DNA of 36,875 nucleotides from Triparma columacea. Taxonomy: Eukaryota; Sar; Bolidophyceae; Parmales; Triparmaceae. The stretch is from positions 5,774-42,648 of the forward strand of contig BRYA01000645.1 in assembly GCA_030267965.1 (NCBI GenBank). Reading direction: 5' to 3'. The position numbers and the translations under genes are program-made. The notes under the pieces are model-generated. The model was not told the origin of the DNA, ran no database searches, and saw nothing but the letters and a program-made list of their open reading frames with translations. How positions within the stretch are numbered: the first letter of the stretch is position 1; every line of letters begins with the position of its first letter. Positions 1 to 9,365 of the stretch are shown here, piece after piece.

Positions 1-1
1 C

Positions 2-880
2 CCCCCCCCCTCCCCGACTACAAGTCCGTCGGAGTCTTCTTCTCTGGACTACGTTGAGTTCACAACAGACGTGACTAAGTGGCTTGAGTACTCGGTGTTG
101 ACTTCAAACTTTCGCGGTACCATTGCGGCAGGGATAGGGGGGGGATATTATAGGTCGTGGTTGGGACGTTTTGTGGAGTCTGCAATATTTGGAATAATTT
201 GCGCCGTATCGTCAGAGTTATATAAGGACACTGCCTACTACTACGCGGGCTTTGGCGACTCAAAGGTGAGAATGGAAACATTTAATTACACAATAATTGA
301 GTTGAAGTGCAACAAAAGTGGAAGGCACCTTAACCCCAACAAAAGTGGAAGGCACCTTAAAAACGATTGACACGTCGTCGCTCGCTCCCTTACTTGCCCC
401 TCAGAAATCGGACGAAGTTCGCAGCCGAACTTTGAAGGAATGGACGTCGAGGTACCTGTTCACCTCCCTTGCCTCTGCTTCCCTCTTTGGCATTTACGAT
501 GCAGCCCGCCTCCCCCTTTCCTCATACGTCGTAGAACTATTTTCGGGAGGAATTGACTCGTGCATAGGGAGCTCCGACTTCGACCTGTGTACCACCGTCT
601 TTCTTTTGGACAATGACGTGGAGCTCGGTGCAAGGTAAGAGTGGAGGAGTGGTTAAGTTGATTAGCGAAGCGAACTGCAACATTACGTACATTGCGTCAC
701 CCTAACTGTCGCCCCTCCACTTATCTCTTCAGCTTCCAAGGCGAAATCAGGGCAGTCGCGGCTAGCGTATATGGGCTTGTGACGCGCTCAGGGATTTACC
801 TGGAGGACAAGGAAGACTTGGTCGCGCTCGGGAGAGGCCTCATAGTGAAAATTTACAGCGTTGCGGCGGGGCTTATCTAA
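2..880 (+). CDS. Unknown membrane-like protein, C-terminal part (5' end outside window)
   Basis: Three exons fit in phase: 2-265, 405-634 and 733-880 (stop TAA). The donors are AAG|GTGAG and AAG|GTAAGA; the acceptors are CCCCTCAG and CTCTTCAG, each after a pyrimidine tract. The frame is open to the left edge, so the start lies upstream. About 213 residues are visible. They begin with a Pro/Ser-rich stretch, followed by a Gly-rich hydrophobic segment (GTIAAGIGGGYY, then ESAIFGIICAVSS) and further hydrophobic stretches, which suggests a membrane protein. I recognise no family or catalytic motif. Its stop is only 17 bp from the stop of the convergent minus-strand gene, so the 3' UTRs must overlap. 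The exon structure is well supported by phase agreement at both junctions; the function is unknown. Confidence 0.68.
311..360. repeat. Direct repeat, about 23 bp x2, inside an intron
   Basis: The block aacaaaagtggaaggcacct (plus taa) occurs at 311-333 and again at 338-360, a period of 27 bp. It lies inside the first visible intron (266-404) of the gene at 2-880 and upstream of the acceptor, so it is not coding in the preferred model. Confidence 0.85.
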
Positions 881-897
881 ACAAAAACGAAATGTTG

Positions 898-1939
898 TTA
901 TGTGTTTGTACCAGTACCTATTTTTTTGGCCATCAGCTCGACAACCTCAGGGATCGCCTGAGCTGCGGGTATGTCATAGCGGAAGTCGCCGTCGTCCATG
1001 GAACACACCTCTCTCCATTCATGAGTCGATACAAACCCCATCCTCTGTGCGAGGAGTGAAGCGCGATGACAGAAGGGGGTAAGCTAAAGTTCAGCAGCGA
1101 CTGCAGCTTCCCTTCTCTCCTCCATCCTCACCTCCTTCGCAACTTTACTGTCTTCGTTGTAACTTGGCCCAGAGTCCAAGTAAGTAACCCCCTCCATGTT
1201 ACCCACCCTACACAGTGACAATACAAGTGCCAAGTACCACAGGTTCATCTTTTGTTCCCGAGCAGTTTGGTGCTGATAGAACCACATTGCTCTCATCGTA
1301 TCACCCTTTACGACCGTAGATGACCAACAAATAAGTTTACCATTGGTGTGAAACTCATCGAGAGTGCCGAATGCCCCCCCGATCATGGCCTTAGCTGCAA
1401 AAAACCTTATGATACTCACCAGTAAGGACTTCAAGGGCGAGTTGAATACCTGCCATGGTGTAAGCGAGGAGAGGATCAAAGGGCTTTGTTAGTGCTTAGA
1501 ATGCTATCGCATTGCCATCGCGTTGCCATCGCGTTGGGGCTCCTCGCCCTCTCACCGATGCTTCGTGTGAATAAAGGACTCGAAAATGATCCAGTCCAAG
1601 GGAGCCCCCCTTATTTGTGCGAAGCGAAATGCCATGCCGTAGAACTGCCTTAGGAACCTGTTTACTCATAGTCGACCTTATGCTCCTTCGATTTCCAATT
1701 ACAGAGAGATACTGTTGGACCACTGTCTCTCCTTCAGAGGTAGAAGGTGGTTTAAGTGCCCTCAAATCTATGATCGAATGGGCCTTGCTTTTGCCCGGTC
1801 GTCGTCGCTTCTTCGAAAGACCCATTGACATTATCGTAATAAATCGCTGTGTATTTCTCAAGAAATAGCCAAAACCTCCAACAACACCCCCCATGAATGT
1901 CGCCGCAAGGAGCTTTTGAGGCGTGAAGAGGACATCCAT
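898..1939 (-). CDS. Unknown four-exon protein with one N-terminal membrane segment
   Basis: Exons on the minus strand: 1939-1556, 1483-1420 (or 1483-1450), 1394-1132 and 1044-898. All phases agree and give 285 residues with the longer second exon. The start is ATG at 1939, giving MDVLFTPQKLL; a hydrophobic Gly-rich segment follows (residues about 10-27), then a Lys/Arg-rich stretch (SKKRRRPGK). The last exon is easily missed: it reads MGFVSTHEWREV and ends at TAA 898-900. Exon 3 holds GVTYLDSGPSYNED followed across the junction by KVAKE/RMGFV, which faintly resembles the end of GNAT-type acyltransferases; that is a weak impression, not a call. Intron 2 has two in-frame donors, GTGAGT at 1419 (25-nt intron) and GTATTC at 1449 (55-nt intron). 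The gene diverges from the sialidase gene, with 235 bp between start codons. Confidence 0.6.
1500..1535. repeat. 11-12 bp tandem repeat inside an intron
   Basis: The unit ttgccatcgcg occurs twice in tandem (1512-1522 and 1523-1533), with a degenerate further copy (gctatcgca) just before it. It lies in intron 1 (1484-1555) of the minus-strand gene 898-1939. Confidence 0.75.
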
Positions 1940-2174
1940 TGGGTAGGAGATGAATGTGGAAGTGGATGACAAGGATTTAAGAGCGGGACGCAATTTTTGG
2001 TGGATTTTGAGAGAATAAGAAAATCTTCCAAGTTCCAAACCAAGATAGGATTCCTATCCAAGATCGACCGAGAAGTAAACTGCCTTGGCCTGCATCCCAC
2101 ACAACGCTTGAGGTTTTTAGTTCCCTCCTACTCTCCACGGATTTCCTTGCTATTGCACACACCGTCGTCTCAAT

Positions 2175-3428
2175 ATGCGGGGTCGCACCTTGATGGCGAA
2201 CCTTCTCTTGCTGATCCTCCCGGTTTGGTCGCTTGCGACACCTGACGGCTTTCCCCCAGCTCTGCACCGGAAGGGTTGCCTTCCCGAAGACGGGCAAGCC
2301 AAGTTGTTCTGTCCTGAGGTGGTTCTTGACGACACCGAAACATACGGTTGCTACAAGATTCCCACGATTATGCGCACGCTTGACGGCACCCTGCTCGCCA
2401 TGGTAGAGGCTAGGAAGTACAGCTGCGACGACCAAGGGTACGTCGACTTACGCCTCAGGAGATCACAAGACGAGGGCAAGACTTGGGAGCCTTCTATTCT
2501 CGTTCACGGGCAGCCAGACGAGACTTGGACGACTGTGGGGGACGGCACAGGAGTTGTGGACCATACAACCGGCGTTATTCACCTCCTCCACACCCACAAC
2601 AACACCCGCCTCTTCTTGTCCAACAGGTAAGTGGCGCCGGAACAAAGGTCAATGCTCCCTTTTGTAACACTCACCCTTTGCTGCAGCGCCGACGAGGGCT
2701 TAACTTGGAGCGAACCTGTCGATGTTTCTGAGACGCTGAAGCTGGGCACGACGGACACGGGATGGGTCGGAACCGGGCATGCAGGCGGAATGCAGCTTTC
2801 GGCGGGCCCGAAAGCGGGCCGTCTCATCATCCCCACGTATTCCGGATCTGGGAGCTACGCTGTCTACTCCGACGACCAGGGCGCTACGTGGTCGACGGGA
2901 GAGCCTGTCACCGGCGTAGAATTCGGCAAGGACTCTGGCGCTGGCGAGCACCAGATCTCGGAGACCGGCACGTTCGCCGAGGATGGCACGCCTATTCTTC
3001 TCATGAACCGGCGCAACTCTCCCAAAATGCCTAACTTGATCGGAATCACGTCGAGGGGGCGCCGCTTGCTCTCCTACAGCCACGACGGGGGGGAAACGTG
3101 GGGCGAGGTTTGGCAGGCCAAGGAGCTGCCTGAACCCATCAAGGGCTGCGAAGGCTCGACCATCTTCCATGAGCCGAGCAACAAGCTCTACTTCAGCCAC
3201 CCAGACCCCAAGCACGGCCTTTTCAGGGCGAACATGAAGGTGTGGTCCAGCGCCGATGCGGGCAAAAGCTGGCAGGAGGAGGCTGTGGTGTGGGACTCGG
3301 CGGCCGGATACTCCGCCCTCGTCAACATGAAGGACGACAACACGCTCGGACTCTTCTACGGGAGGAACAACCACACGATGACGATCTTCGAGGCCCAGGA
3401 GATGAGCTTCGCCACGGTGGAGCTGTGA
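2175..3428 (+). CDS. Secreted exo-alpha-sialidase-like protein (GH33, five Asp boxes)
   Basis: Two exons, 2175-2626 and 2687-3428, with a 60-nt intron (CAG|GTAAGT, TGCTGCAG), encode 397 residues. A signal peptide is clear (hydrophobic residues about 8-21, then ATPDG), so the protein should enter the secretory pathway. Five Asp boxes of the S-x-D-x-G-x-T/S-W type mark the six-bladed beta-propeller: S97-W104, S151-W158 (spanning the splice site), S212-W219, S282-W289 and S339-W346. Family residues visible are NRR (259-260), FRANM (R331) and GYS (Y359, placed like the nucleophilic tyrosine). The usual F/Y-R-I-P motif is YKIP, with Lys61 where the first triad arginine belongs. Sialidases release terminal sialic or related nonulosonic acids from glycans; the true substrate here is unknown. 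Length matches animal and bacterial single-domain sialidases. Confidence 0.87.
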
Positions 3429-3766
3429 ATGGGAGGGGGTGTGAAACGAAAGAGAGGAGAAATAAGGATATTGATGCAGGTTCTTGAGGTTGGTAAGGTT
3501 CGTGAGGATACAAAGAAAACAACAGTTTGGTATTTGAATTGTTATCTGATATTAGTGCAGTTGCAATTTTACGCCTTCGGTGTGGCACCAACGCCACCGT
3601 AGATTCAGTGGCGGGGGCCGATATGTTTGTTTTGGTTTATGTATGTATGGTGGTGTCGTTGACTTTTTGGTGGTAGTGTGGAAATGCAGTGTGCACGCCC
3701 CTCCCCCTCTCTTTCCCGCCCCTCCCGCCCCTCTTTCCTCAAACAACTGAGGTCATCATTAAGTTC
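3429..3766. other. Convergent 3' intergenic region
   Basis: 338 bp between the stops of the sialidase and the repeat-protein gene. It must hold both 3' UTRs and poly(A) sites. I see GT-rich stretches around 3620-3680 and a C/T-rich stretch at 3690-3740, but no coding or RNA gene. Confidence 0.6.
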
Positions 3767-5756
3767 TCAAGCAGCCTGCTCGAACAACATGACGCTCGAG
3801 GGAGACCTGGAGAGGTTGCCCTCCTTCTCGCTCGACCCATCCTCGTCAGGATCGATTGAGCCAGACGTGTCAATAGCGACGGCACCGAGGGATGCGAAGA
3901 GAGCAGCCTGGCAGGACGCTTGCCCTCCGCCGATTCCCTCCATCTCGAACTGGTCCATGACCGACTCACCACGCAGACGGCGAGTAGAGATCTGGGAAGC
4001 GTCGGGCTGAAAGTAGTTGTGAGCGGACGCAGTAGGGTCGACCTTGAGAGGGGTTGAGGGGTGGTGGTACCAGGACACCCTTTCCTTCATCTCAGCTGCA
4101 GCAGCGAGGCAGTCAGCCATGTCGTCGGCATCTTCCTTGGACATTGGCTCGGGAGCGGAAGCACGGTCGAAGTAGCATCTCGCGGTGTTGTCATTGGTGG
4201 TGACGGGACGCTCGGGATGGAGGTACCAGGAGACAGTCTCCTTCATGGCAGAGGCGGCAGCGAGGCAGTCAGCCATGTCGTCGGCATCTTCCTTGGACAT
4301 TGGCTCGGGAGCGGAAGCACGGTCGAAGTAGCATCTCCCGGTGTTGCCATTGGTGGTGACAGGACGCTCGGGATGGAGGTACCAGGAGACAGTCTCCTTC
4401 ATGGCAGAGGCGGCAGCGAGGCAGTCAGCCATGTCGTCGGCATCTTCCTTGGACATTGGCTCGGGAGCGGAAGCACGGTCAAAGAAGCACCTGGACTGGA
4501 TGCCATTGGTGGTGACGGGGCGCTCGGGATGGAGGTACCAGGAAACAGTCTCCTTCATGGCAGAGGCGGCAGCAAGGCACTCAGCTCTCTCCTGCATCTC
4601 ATCGACAGTCTCGACATCTATGATACCCTTGGGGGCAGTTTCATCGACCTCGTTGAGGTAAGTGATGTCGGAAGAAGCGCGGTGGAAGTAGCATCTCGCG
4701 GTGTTGCCGTTGGTGGTGACAGGGCGCTCGGGATGGAGGTACCAGGACACCCTTTCCTTCATCTCAGCTGCAGCAGCGAGGCATGCAGCCATGTCATCGG
4801 CGTCATCGTCTTCCATCTGCTCGGGAGCAGAAGCGCGGTCGAAGTAGTTGCGAGCGGACGCAGTAGGGTCGACCTTGAGAGGGGTTGAGGGGTGGTGGTA
4901 CCAGGACACCCTTTCCTTCATCTCAGCTGCAGCAGCGAGGCATTCAGCCATGTCGTCGGCATCTTCCTTGGACATTGGCTCGGGAGCGGAAGCACGGTCG
5001 AAGTAGCATCTCGCGGTGTTGCCATTGGTGGTGACGGGGCGCTCGGGATGGAGGTACCAGGAGACAGTCTCCTTCATGGCAGAGGCGGCAGCAAGGCACT
5101 CAGCTCTCTCCTGCATCTCATCGACGGTCTCGACATCTACGATACCCTTGGGGGCAGATTCATCGACCTCGTTGAGGTAAGTGATGTCGGAAGAAGCGCG
5201 GTCAAAGAAGCACCTGGACTGGTTGCCATTGGTGGTGACGGGGCGCTCGGGATGGAGGTACCAGGAGACAGTCTCCTTCATGGCAGAGGCGGCAGCAAGG
5301 CACTCAGCTCTCTCCTGCATCTCATCGACAGTCTCGACATCTACGATGCCCTTGGGAGCAGATTCATCGACCTCGTTGAGGTAAGTGATGTCGGAAGAAG
5401 CGCGATCGAAAAAGCAGCGGGCTTGGAGTGGGGGTGGGGGGTTAGATATAATAGAAAATTGTTCTTTTTCTTTGATTAGAGTATCTCATCTCCTCACCTC
5501 CGAGAGTAGAAGGGACGGGATCCTCGGGGTGAAGGTACCACCTGGCAACTTCGCGCTGCTGCTGGGCAATCTCGAGGACCTTGGCGCGTTCGGCCTTGAA
5601 GTCATAGTCATCCTCTTCCTCCATGTCATCATCAGAATCAGAGGAGGCATCACTCTCATCCCACTCATCCGCGGAGATGTCGAGGATGACGTCCTCGGGA
5701 CAGAACATGTCCTCGTCGCTGTCCGTAACGGGGTCCATGGAAGTGTCGACAGCCAT
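3767..5756 (-). CDS. Nine-copy WYLHPE/CYFDRAS repeat protein of unknown function
   Basis: Two exons, 5756-5498 and 5421-3767, with a 76-nt intron (GGAG|GTGAGG, CCAAG acceptor), encode 637 residues. No signal peptide is seen; residues 1-60 are very acidic (runs such as SDSDDDMEEEDD). From about residue 70 a unit recurs nine times: a helix-like stretch (ECLAAASAMKETVS), the core WYLHPERPV or WYHHPSTPL, a variable TTNGN/VDPTA stretch, then RCYFDRAS. Two linkers join units: a long one (SDITYLNEVDESAPKG, then DVETVDEM; unit about 68 aa) and a short one (APEPMSKEDADDM; unit 52 aa). The first copy is divided by the intron. Copies are nearly identical in DNA, for example 156-bp periodicity around 4209 and 4365. 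The C-terminal about 80 residues are unique and Ser/acid-rich. I recognise no known domain. Confidence 0.85.
4050..5420 (-). repeat. Intragenic tandem repeat array (156 bp and 204 bp units)
   Basis: Eight near-identical coding units plus a diverged first copy. Short units are 156 bp and long units 204 bp. The pattern of units and linkers is mixed rather than strictly periodic, as expected from unequal exchange and gene conversion. The array lacks stops on the plus strand too, which produces long spurious antisense frames. Confidence 0.88.
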
Positions 5757-5778
5757 TGGGGGGGTGTCAGAAGCGTGG

Positions 5779-5786
5779 TTTATATA
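5779..5786 (-). promoter_or_regulatory. TATA-like box of the repeat-protein gene
   Basis: TATATAAA on the minus strand, 23 bp upstream of the ATG at 5756. Such a short distance implies a very short 5' leader if it is functional. Confidence 0.45.
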
Positions 5787-6503
5787 CGTCGTCGTGCTAT
5801 GCTTCTCCGAAGGACGGTTGCACGACGACTTAGAGTTTCCTGTGTGGTGGATTGGGCGTATTAGACGATAGATATGACACGAAATAAGACGTTAACGCTG
5901 CTTGAAGAGAAAAACTCATGTGTTGCCCTTGGATGTTGAGTCTTGACGCCGTCATCAAGTTCTGGAATGATCACTTACCCATTTTAAGGTAGTATTAGAT
6001 AACTTAAACTGCATCAAGGAGAGCGTAGATGCAAATGTGTGAGAAGGAAAGCATGGAGATATGCATTGGATGGCGCAGAGGGAAGAAATCATACTGAGCT
6101 CATTCTCGAGAACTTCCCATTTCATTGGCTTTGGCTGGCTATTGCGACCTCATATGGAAGCCAAAATTCTTGCATCGCAACCCTAAAGTCTAGCAATGAT
6201 ACTCAGATACTTATCAGACCGCTCAGCATGCTTCGTACCTTTTTAATGCCTCTGGCAATTTGCAAAAAGATCGGGAAAGATCTTCCTTCGAGAAAAATAG
6301 CACAAGCTTGTTTTTTGGCTTGGACTTCATCAACAACAAGACGGCGAAAAATAATTACGCTATAATGGTTTACAATGCGACAAAACGTACCTCTCACTCG
6401 AATAAGTATAGTGCCGCTGCTTGTTAACAATAGATAATAGCATTTTCTCCGAAAAAACAACAGTCGTGAACACGGACAAGATATTTTTTTACAGATCGGG
6501 CGA

Positions 6504-6513
6504 TTATATAATA
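6504..6513 (+). promoter_or_regulatory. TATA-like box of the sideroflexin gene
   Basis: TTATATAATA, about 95 bp upstream of the ATG at 6608 in an AT-rich stretch. Position and composition suggest a core promoter, but this is inference from sequence only. Confidence 0.3.
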
Positions 6514-6607
6514 CCAATATTCCATCCGGCACTCTAAATCGTTTCGTTGTCACATCCCATTTTCTCAAACACCCACCCTCCTTTGTAAGAATTCCTCCAC
6601 TTAGAAA

Positions 6608-7906
6608 ATGTCTGAAGACACCTTTGAAGCGCGGAGAACACGTATCACAGGGATGCTCCGACCCGATACTGTTTTTGTTTTGCCAAAAGAAGTTGAAATG
6701 GGTGAGTCGAACCCCAAACTGAAGCTTGGTGCAAGTCCTCTCGTCGACCTTCACTCACCTTAAAACTCCAGCACGATGGATGGTGTACGGAATATCAGAC
6801 TCTCCCACCCCCCCTACTCTCACAATATCACAGGAGCGTGCACAGCAGATCGCTGATGGTTGCATTCACCCCCAGACCCACGAATCGATCTTCACCCCCC
6901 TCCGTCTCTCCTGGATTCTCCCCGCCAACGTAATCGTAACCACCGTAATGGTCGGAGCCTCTGCGACCGGTTCGTATGCCGCGATTGGGGCATCGCAATG
7001 GTTGAACCAAACATATAATGTCTCCCACTACTATGCCAATAGAAATGCCAGCAACGCGTCCTCTGACATGGACCTGGCGATGGCGTATTTTGGAGCGACT
7101 TCTGCTAGTGTAGTGGGAGCGGCGGCGATTGAGAAGTTCGCTCGCGCGTCAAAGTATAGGTGAGGGTTTGGGTGTTGGGGGAGGAGCTAATGCTGGCTAA
7201 GCTAGGAAACAATGTTGCACTTTGCACGTTTCACGTTTCACGTTTCACGTTTCACGTTTCACGTTTCACGTTGCACGTCTAACACTCGTCAATACGTCAA
7301 AACATCCTTTCGCTCGTCACTTTACTATAGCAAGCAACTCCGTCTTATCGCCCCATTCACCGCTGTGACATTGGCGACATTCTTAAATATGACATTGATG
7401 AGGAAGTCTGAGGTGTTCGACGGTGTCGTGATTAGGGATGAGGAGGGCGAGGAGATGGGAAAGAGTGTCAAGGCTGGGCAGATAGGTGAGGGGGGGAGGA
7501 GGAGGAGGAGGAGGAGGAGGAGGACCGAATAACCCTGTATCCCCTCCAACCCCCCCATATCTAACCCCCCCAATCCACCCTGCACCATATCCACCCCCCC
7601 CATCTCCCCCCAGGCGTCGGAACGTCAATCGCTGGCAGAATACTTACCGCAATGTTGCCTATGACCGTCCCCACTGCAATCTCCAACCACGCCAACGCCA
7701 CCTTCCTCAAGGCTTCCCCTCGCCTGCAGGTGCCCTTTTACATGGCGACCCTCTGCGCGGTGATACAGGCGACGACCCCTTGGACGCTAGGACTGTTCAA
7801 GCAGCACACGAGCGTGCCAGTGGAGTACTTAGAGCCGGAGTTCCAGGCGCACAAAATGAAAAGCGGCAAGCGAGCAGAGCAAGCCTTTTGGAACCGAGGC
7901 ATGTAA
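6608..7906 (+). CDS. SFXN: Sideroflexin (mitochondrial amino-acid carrier family)
   Basis: Four exons agree in phase: 6608-6701, 6772-7159, 7331-7485 and 7614-7906 (309 residues; the family is usually about 320). Sideroflexins are mitochondrial inner-membrane carriers; animal SFXN1 imports serine for one-carbon metabolism. Diagnostic stretches are IHPQTHESIFTPLRLSW (family HPDTGEKIF.P.R.S), the NQTYNVSHYYANRNAS block (family NQ..N..VNYANRN), the LRLIAPFTAV and MLPMTVPTAISN segments, and LEPEFQ near the C terminus (family QLEPE). The N-terminal part before HPQTH is shorter than usual and the W-GR-HFF-DP motif is not obvious, so an extra upstream exon is possible. Intron 2 carries a 7-bp minisatellite and intron 3 GGA and C tracts. 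It converges with the LYR-AlgH gene, 115 bp between stops. Confidence 0.92.
7225..7276. repeat. 7-bp minisatellite (cacgttt) inside an intron
   Basis: About six to seven tandem copies of cacgttt, ending in gcacgttgcacg-type variants, lie within sideroflexin intron 2 (7160-7330). Confidence 0.9.
7497..7523. repeat. GGA trinucleotide microsatellite inside an intron
   Basis: About eight tandem gga units near the start of sideroflexin intron 3 (7486-7613), followed by long C-rich runs up to the acceptor. Confidence 0.85.
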
Positions 7907-8021
7907 ATAAAAAACAGCAGCACATCGGATGACAAATTGGATGTCATTTTTTAAGGGAAGGAGATCCAGGATCTCGACTTAACCCTTCACTCCACCCCCC
8001 CTCCCCACCAGGCCAAATTTT

Positions 8022-9365
8022 TTACAAAACGACCGAATCACTCGGCAAGTCTACATCGCTATCTCCCCCTTCCTCCTCCCCCTCCTCCCACCCCCCCCAC
8101 TGCCCCCACTCCTCCCCCTCCTCCCTAATCCTAGCCTCCCTAGGCATTCCCGCGTACTGTTCGTGCGTTGGCGGCGAAGGGGGGAAAGCGTCGTGCCGCT
8201 TGGCGTTAGTTCGAATATAGATCATCGACTGGGAGAAGTGGGGCTTAGCGTTGCGTAAGCGCCCCCGCGCGCGCTTCCCTCCCCCATCCCGGCCCTCCTC
8301 TCTCACCTCCTCATACCCCATCTCCCTCATCAACGTTGACCACATGTCGCAACCCTCAACGCCAAAGTCCCCCTCCCCGTCGTTCTCGAAAACCATGTTC
8401 ATGTCAGCCTTGCACGGTATCCAGAACCCCCTCTCAAGTTCCATCTCCAGTTGCCCCGGCCTCCATACCGCAACATTAGTCATCAACGCAACGTCCTCAG
8501 GTCGGATCTCACCTTTAGACAGTCCTAGTATACATCTGTCTAAATCCCCGTTCTGGTAAACCCTCCCCCCCCCAATCCCAACGTCCTTTAGGTTGTTTAT
8601 CCCGTCCCCACCCAAGTCCCTCATAACCTCGTCACCCTCCCATCTCTCCCTATGCAACATCCCAAGGTTGCGTAAAGGGTCGTAAGCGCTAACAGGCTGA
8701 GGGCCACCTATCCTTACCATGTTACCAACAACCCCAGCGACCGTGGACTCATCGTACCCACCGGTACGGGCTGCCCATTCGTTGGTTACCTTGAACTTGG
8801 TGAGTTGGGGGGGGGAGTTTATTATGTAACCGACCGTGTCTGAATCGCAGGTACCGTGTGTGAGGAAGATTACGGAACGGGAGAAATAGTCACCTAGAAG
8901 TGGGTGAGCTATTAGGAAGGTTCCAGGATCTGTACCCTCTACCATAGCAGATGGCTCACCACCCCAACTCCTAATGGAGGAGGTGGGGGAGGAGGCAAGG
9001 GAGGGGAGACCGAGGATCTCCCCCCAACGGATTTTGTTACCGAGCTCACGGAGTGAGAGGAAGGCTGTGTCTATCCTCTCCTCCGTATCACCATGTTCCC
9101 TAAAGCCGTCCTTTACTACTTGAGCAACAGAGAGAGACGAAGCCCTTGACGGTGACAGGAGTGCAGCTTCGGGGGAACCGAGGTACGATGTTAGTAGAGT
9201 ATTGTACCTCTGAGCAACTGCGAGCTCGCGTGGGGTAAGGTCGTCTGACTGGGGGAGGAATACCCCTTCTGCCTCGGAGCGGTGAATCAGGGAGGTTAAC
9301 TGGGGACCGGAACGGTCTAGTTGACGGGCTTGCTTGAGAAGGGCGCGATAGAGTGTCGGAATCAT
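8022..9365 (-). CDS. LYR-motif domain fused to AlgH/YqgE (UPF0301) domain
   Basis: An intronless frame of 447 residues from ATG 9365. Residues 4-115 look like a Complex1_LYR domain: LYRALLKQARQLD at the N terminus, then VVKDGFREHGDTEERID, matching the conserved Phe-Arg helix of LYRM proteins. LYR proteins normally work in mitochondria with acyl-carrier protein in Fe-S cluster or respiratory-complex assembly. From about residue 148 an AlgH/YqgE (DUF179) domain begins: GTFLIAHPLLGDYFSRSVIF and DTVGYIINSPP are its signature blocks, followed by VRIGGPQPV. The biochemical role of that family is poorly known. The tail is acidic (EEWGQWGGWEEGEEE). No long presequence precedes the LYR motif. The frame is continuous through both domains, so the fusion is directly visible. 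Confidence 0.85.
   Translation of the reverse strand: MIPTLYRALLKQARQLDRSGPQLTSLIHRSEAEGVFLPQSDDLTPRELAVAQRYNTLLTSYLGSPEAALLSPSRASSLSVAQVVKDGFREHGDTEERIDTAFLSLRELGNKIRWGEILGLPSLASSPTSSIRSWGGEPSAMVEGTDPGTFLIAHPLLGDYFSRSVIFLTHGTCDSDTVGYIINSPPQLTKFKVTNEWAARTGGYDESTVAGVVGNMVRIGGPQPVSAYDPLRNLGMLHRERWEGDEVMRDLGGDGINNLKDVGIGGGRVYQNGDLDRCILGLSKGEIRPEDVALMTNVAVWRPGQLEMELERGFWIPCKADMNMVFENDGEGDFGVEGCDMWSTLMREMGYEEVREEGRDGGGKRARGRLRNAKPHFSQSMIYIRTNAKRHDAFPPSPPTHEQYAGMPREARIREEGEEWGQWGGWEEGEEEGGDSDVDLPSDSVVL

Larger units (their letters stand above)
5757..6607. other. Long divergent intergenic region (repeat protein / sideroflexin)
   Basis: 851 bp, AT-richer than the flanks. It contains TATA-like sites for both neighbours (see separate entries). 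Overlapping open frames of 108 codons (+) and 183 codons (-) show no protein-like features and no splice partners, so I do not call a gene. A relic or a non-coding RNA cannot be excluded. Confidence 0.5.

Noticed and set aside
4061..5479. Long plus-strand open frames (275 and 195 codons) over the repeat array
   Set aside because: They are antisense shadows of the minus-strand repeat gene; the repeat unit lacks stops in that frame and the protein has no sensible composition.
6203..6754. Minus-strand frame of 183 codons
   Set aside because: It overlaps exon 1 of sideroflexin in antisense, lacks protein-like patterns and has no splice partners.
7225..7276. CRISPR-like direct repeats
   Set aside because: Simple 7-bp tandem minisatellite without spacers, in a spliceosomal intron of a eukaryotic gene.
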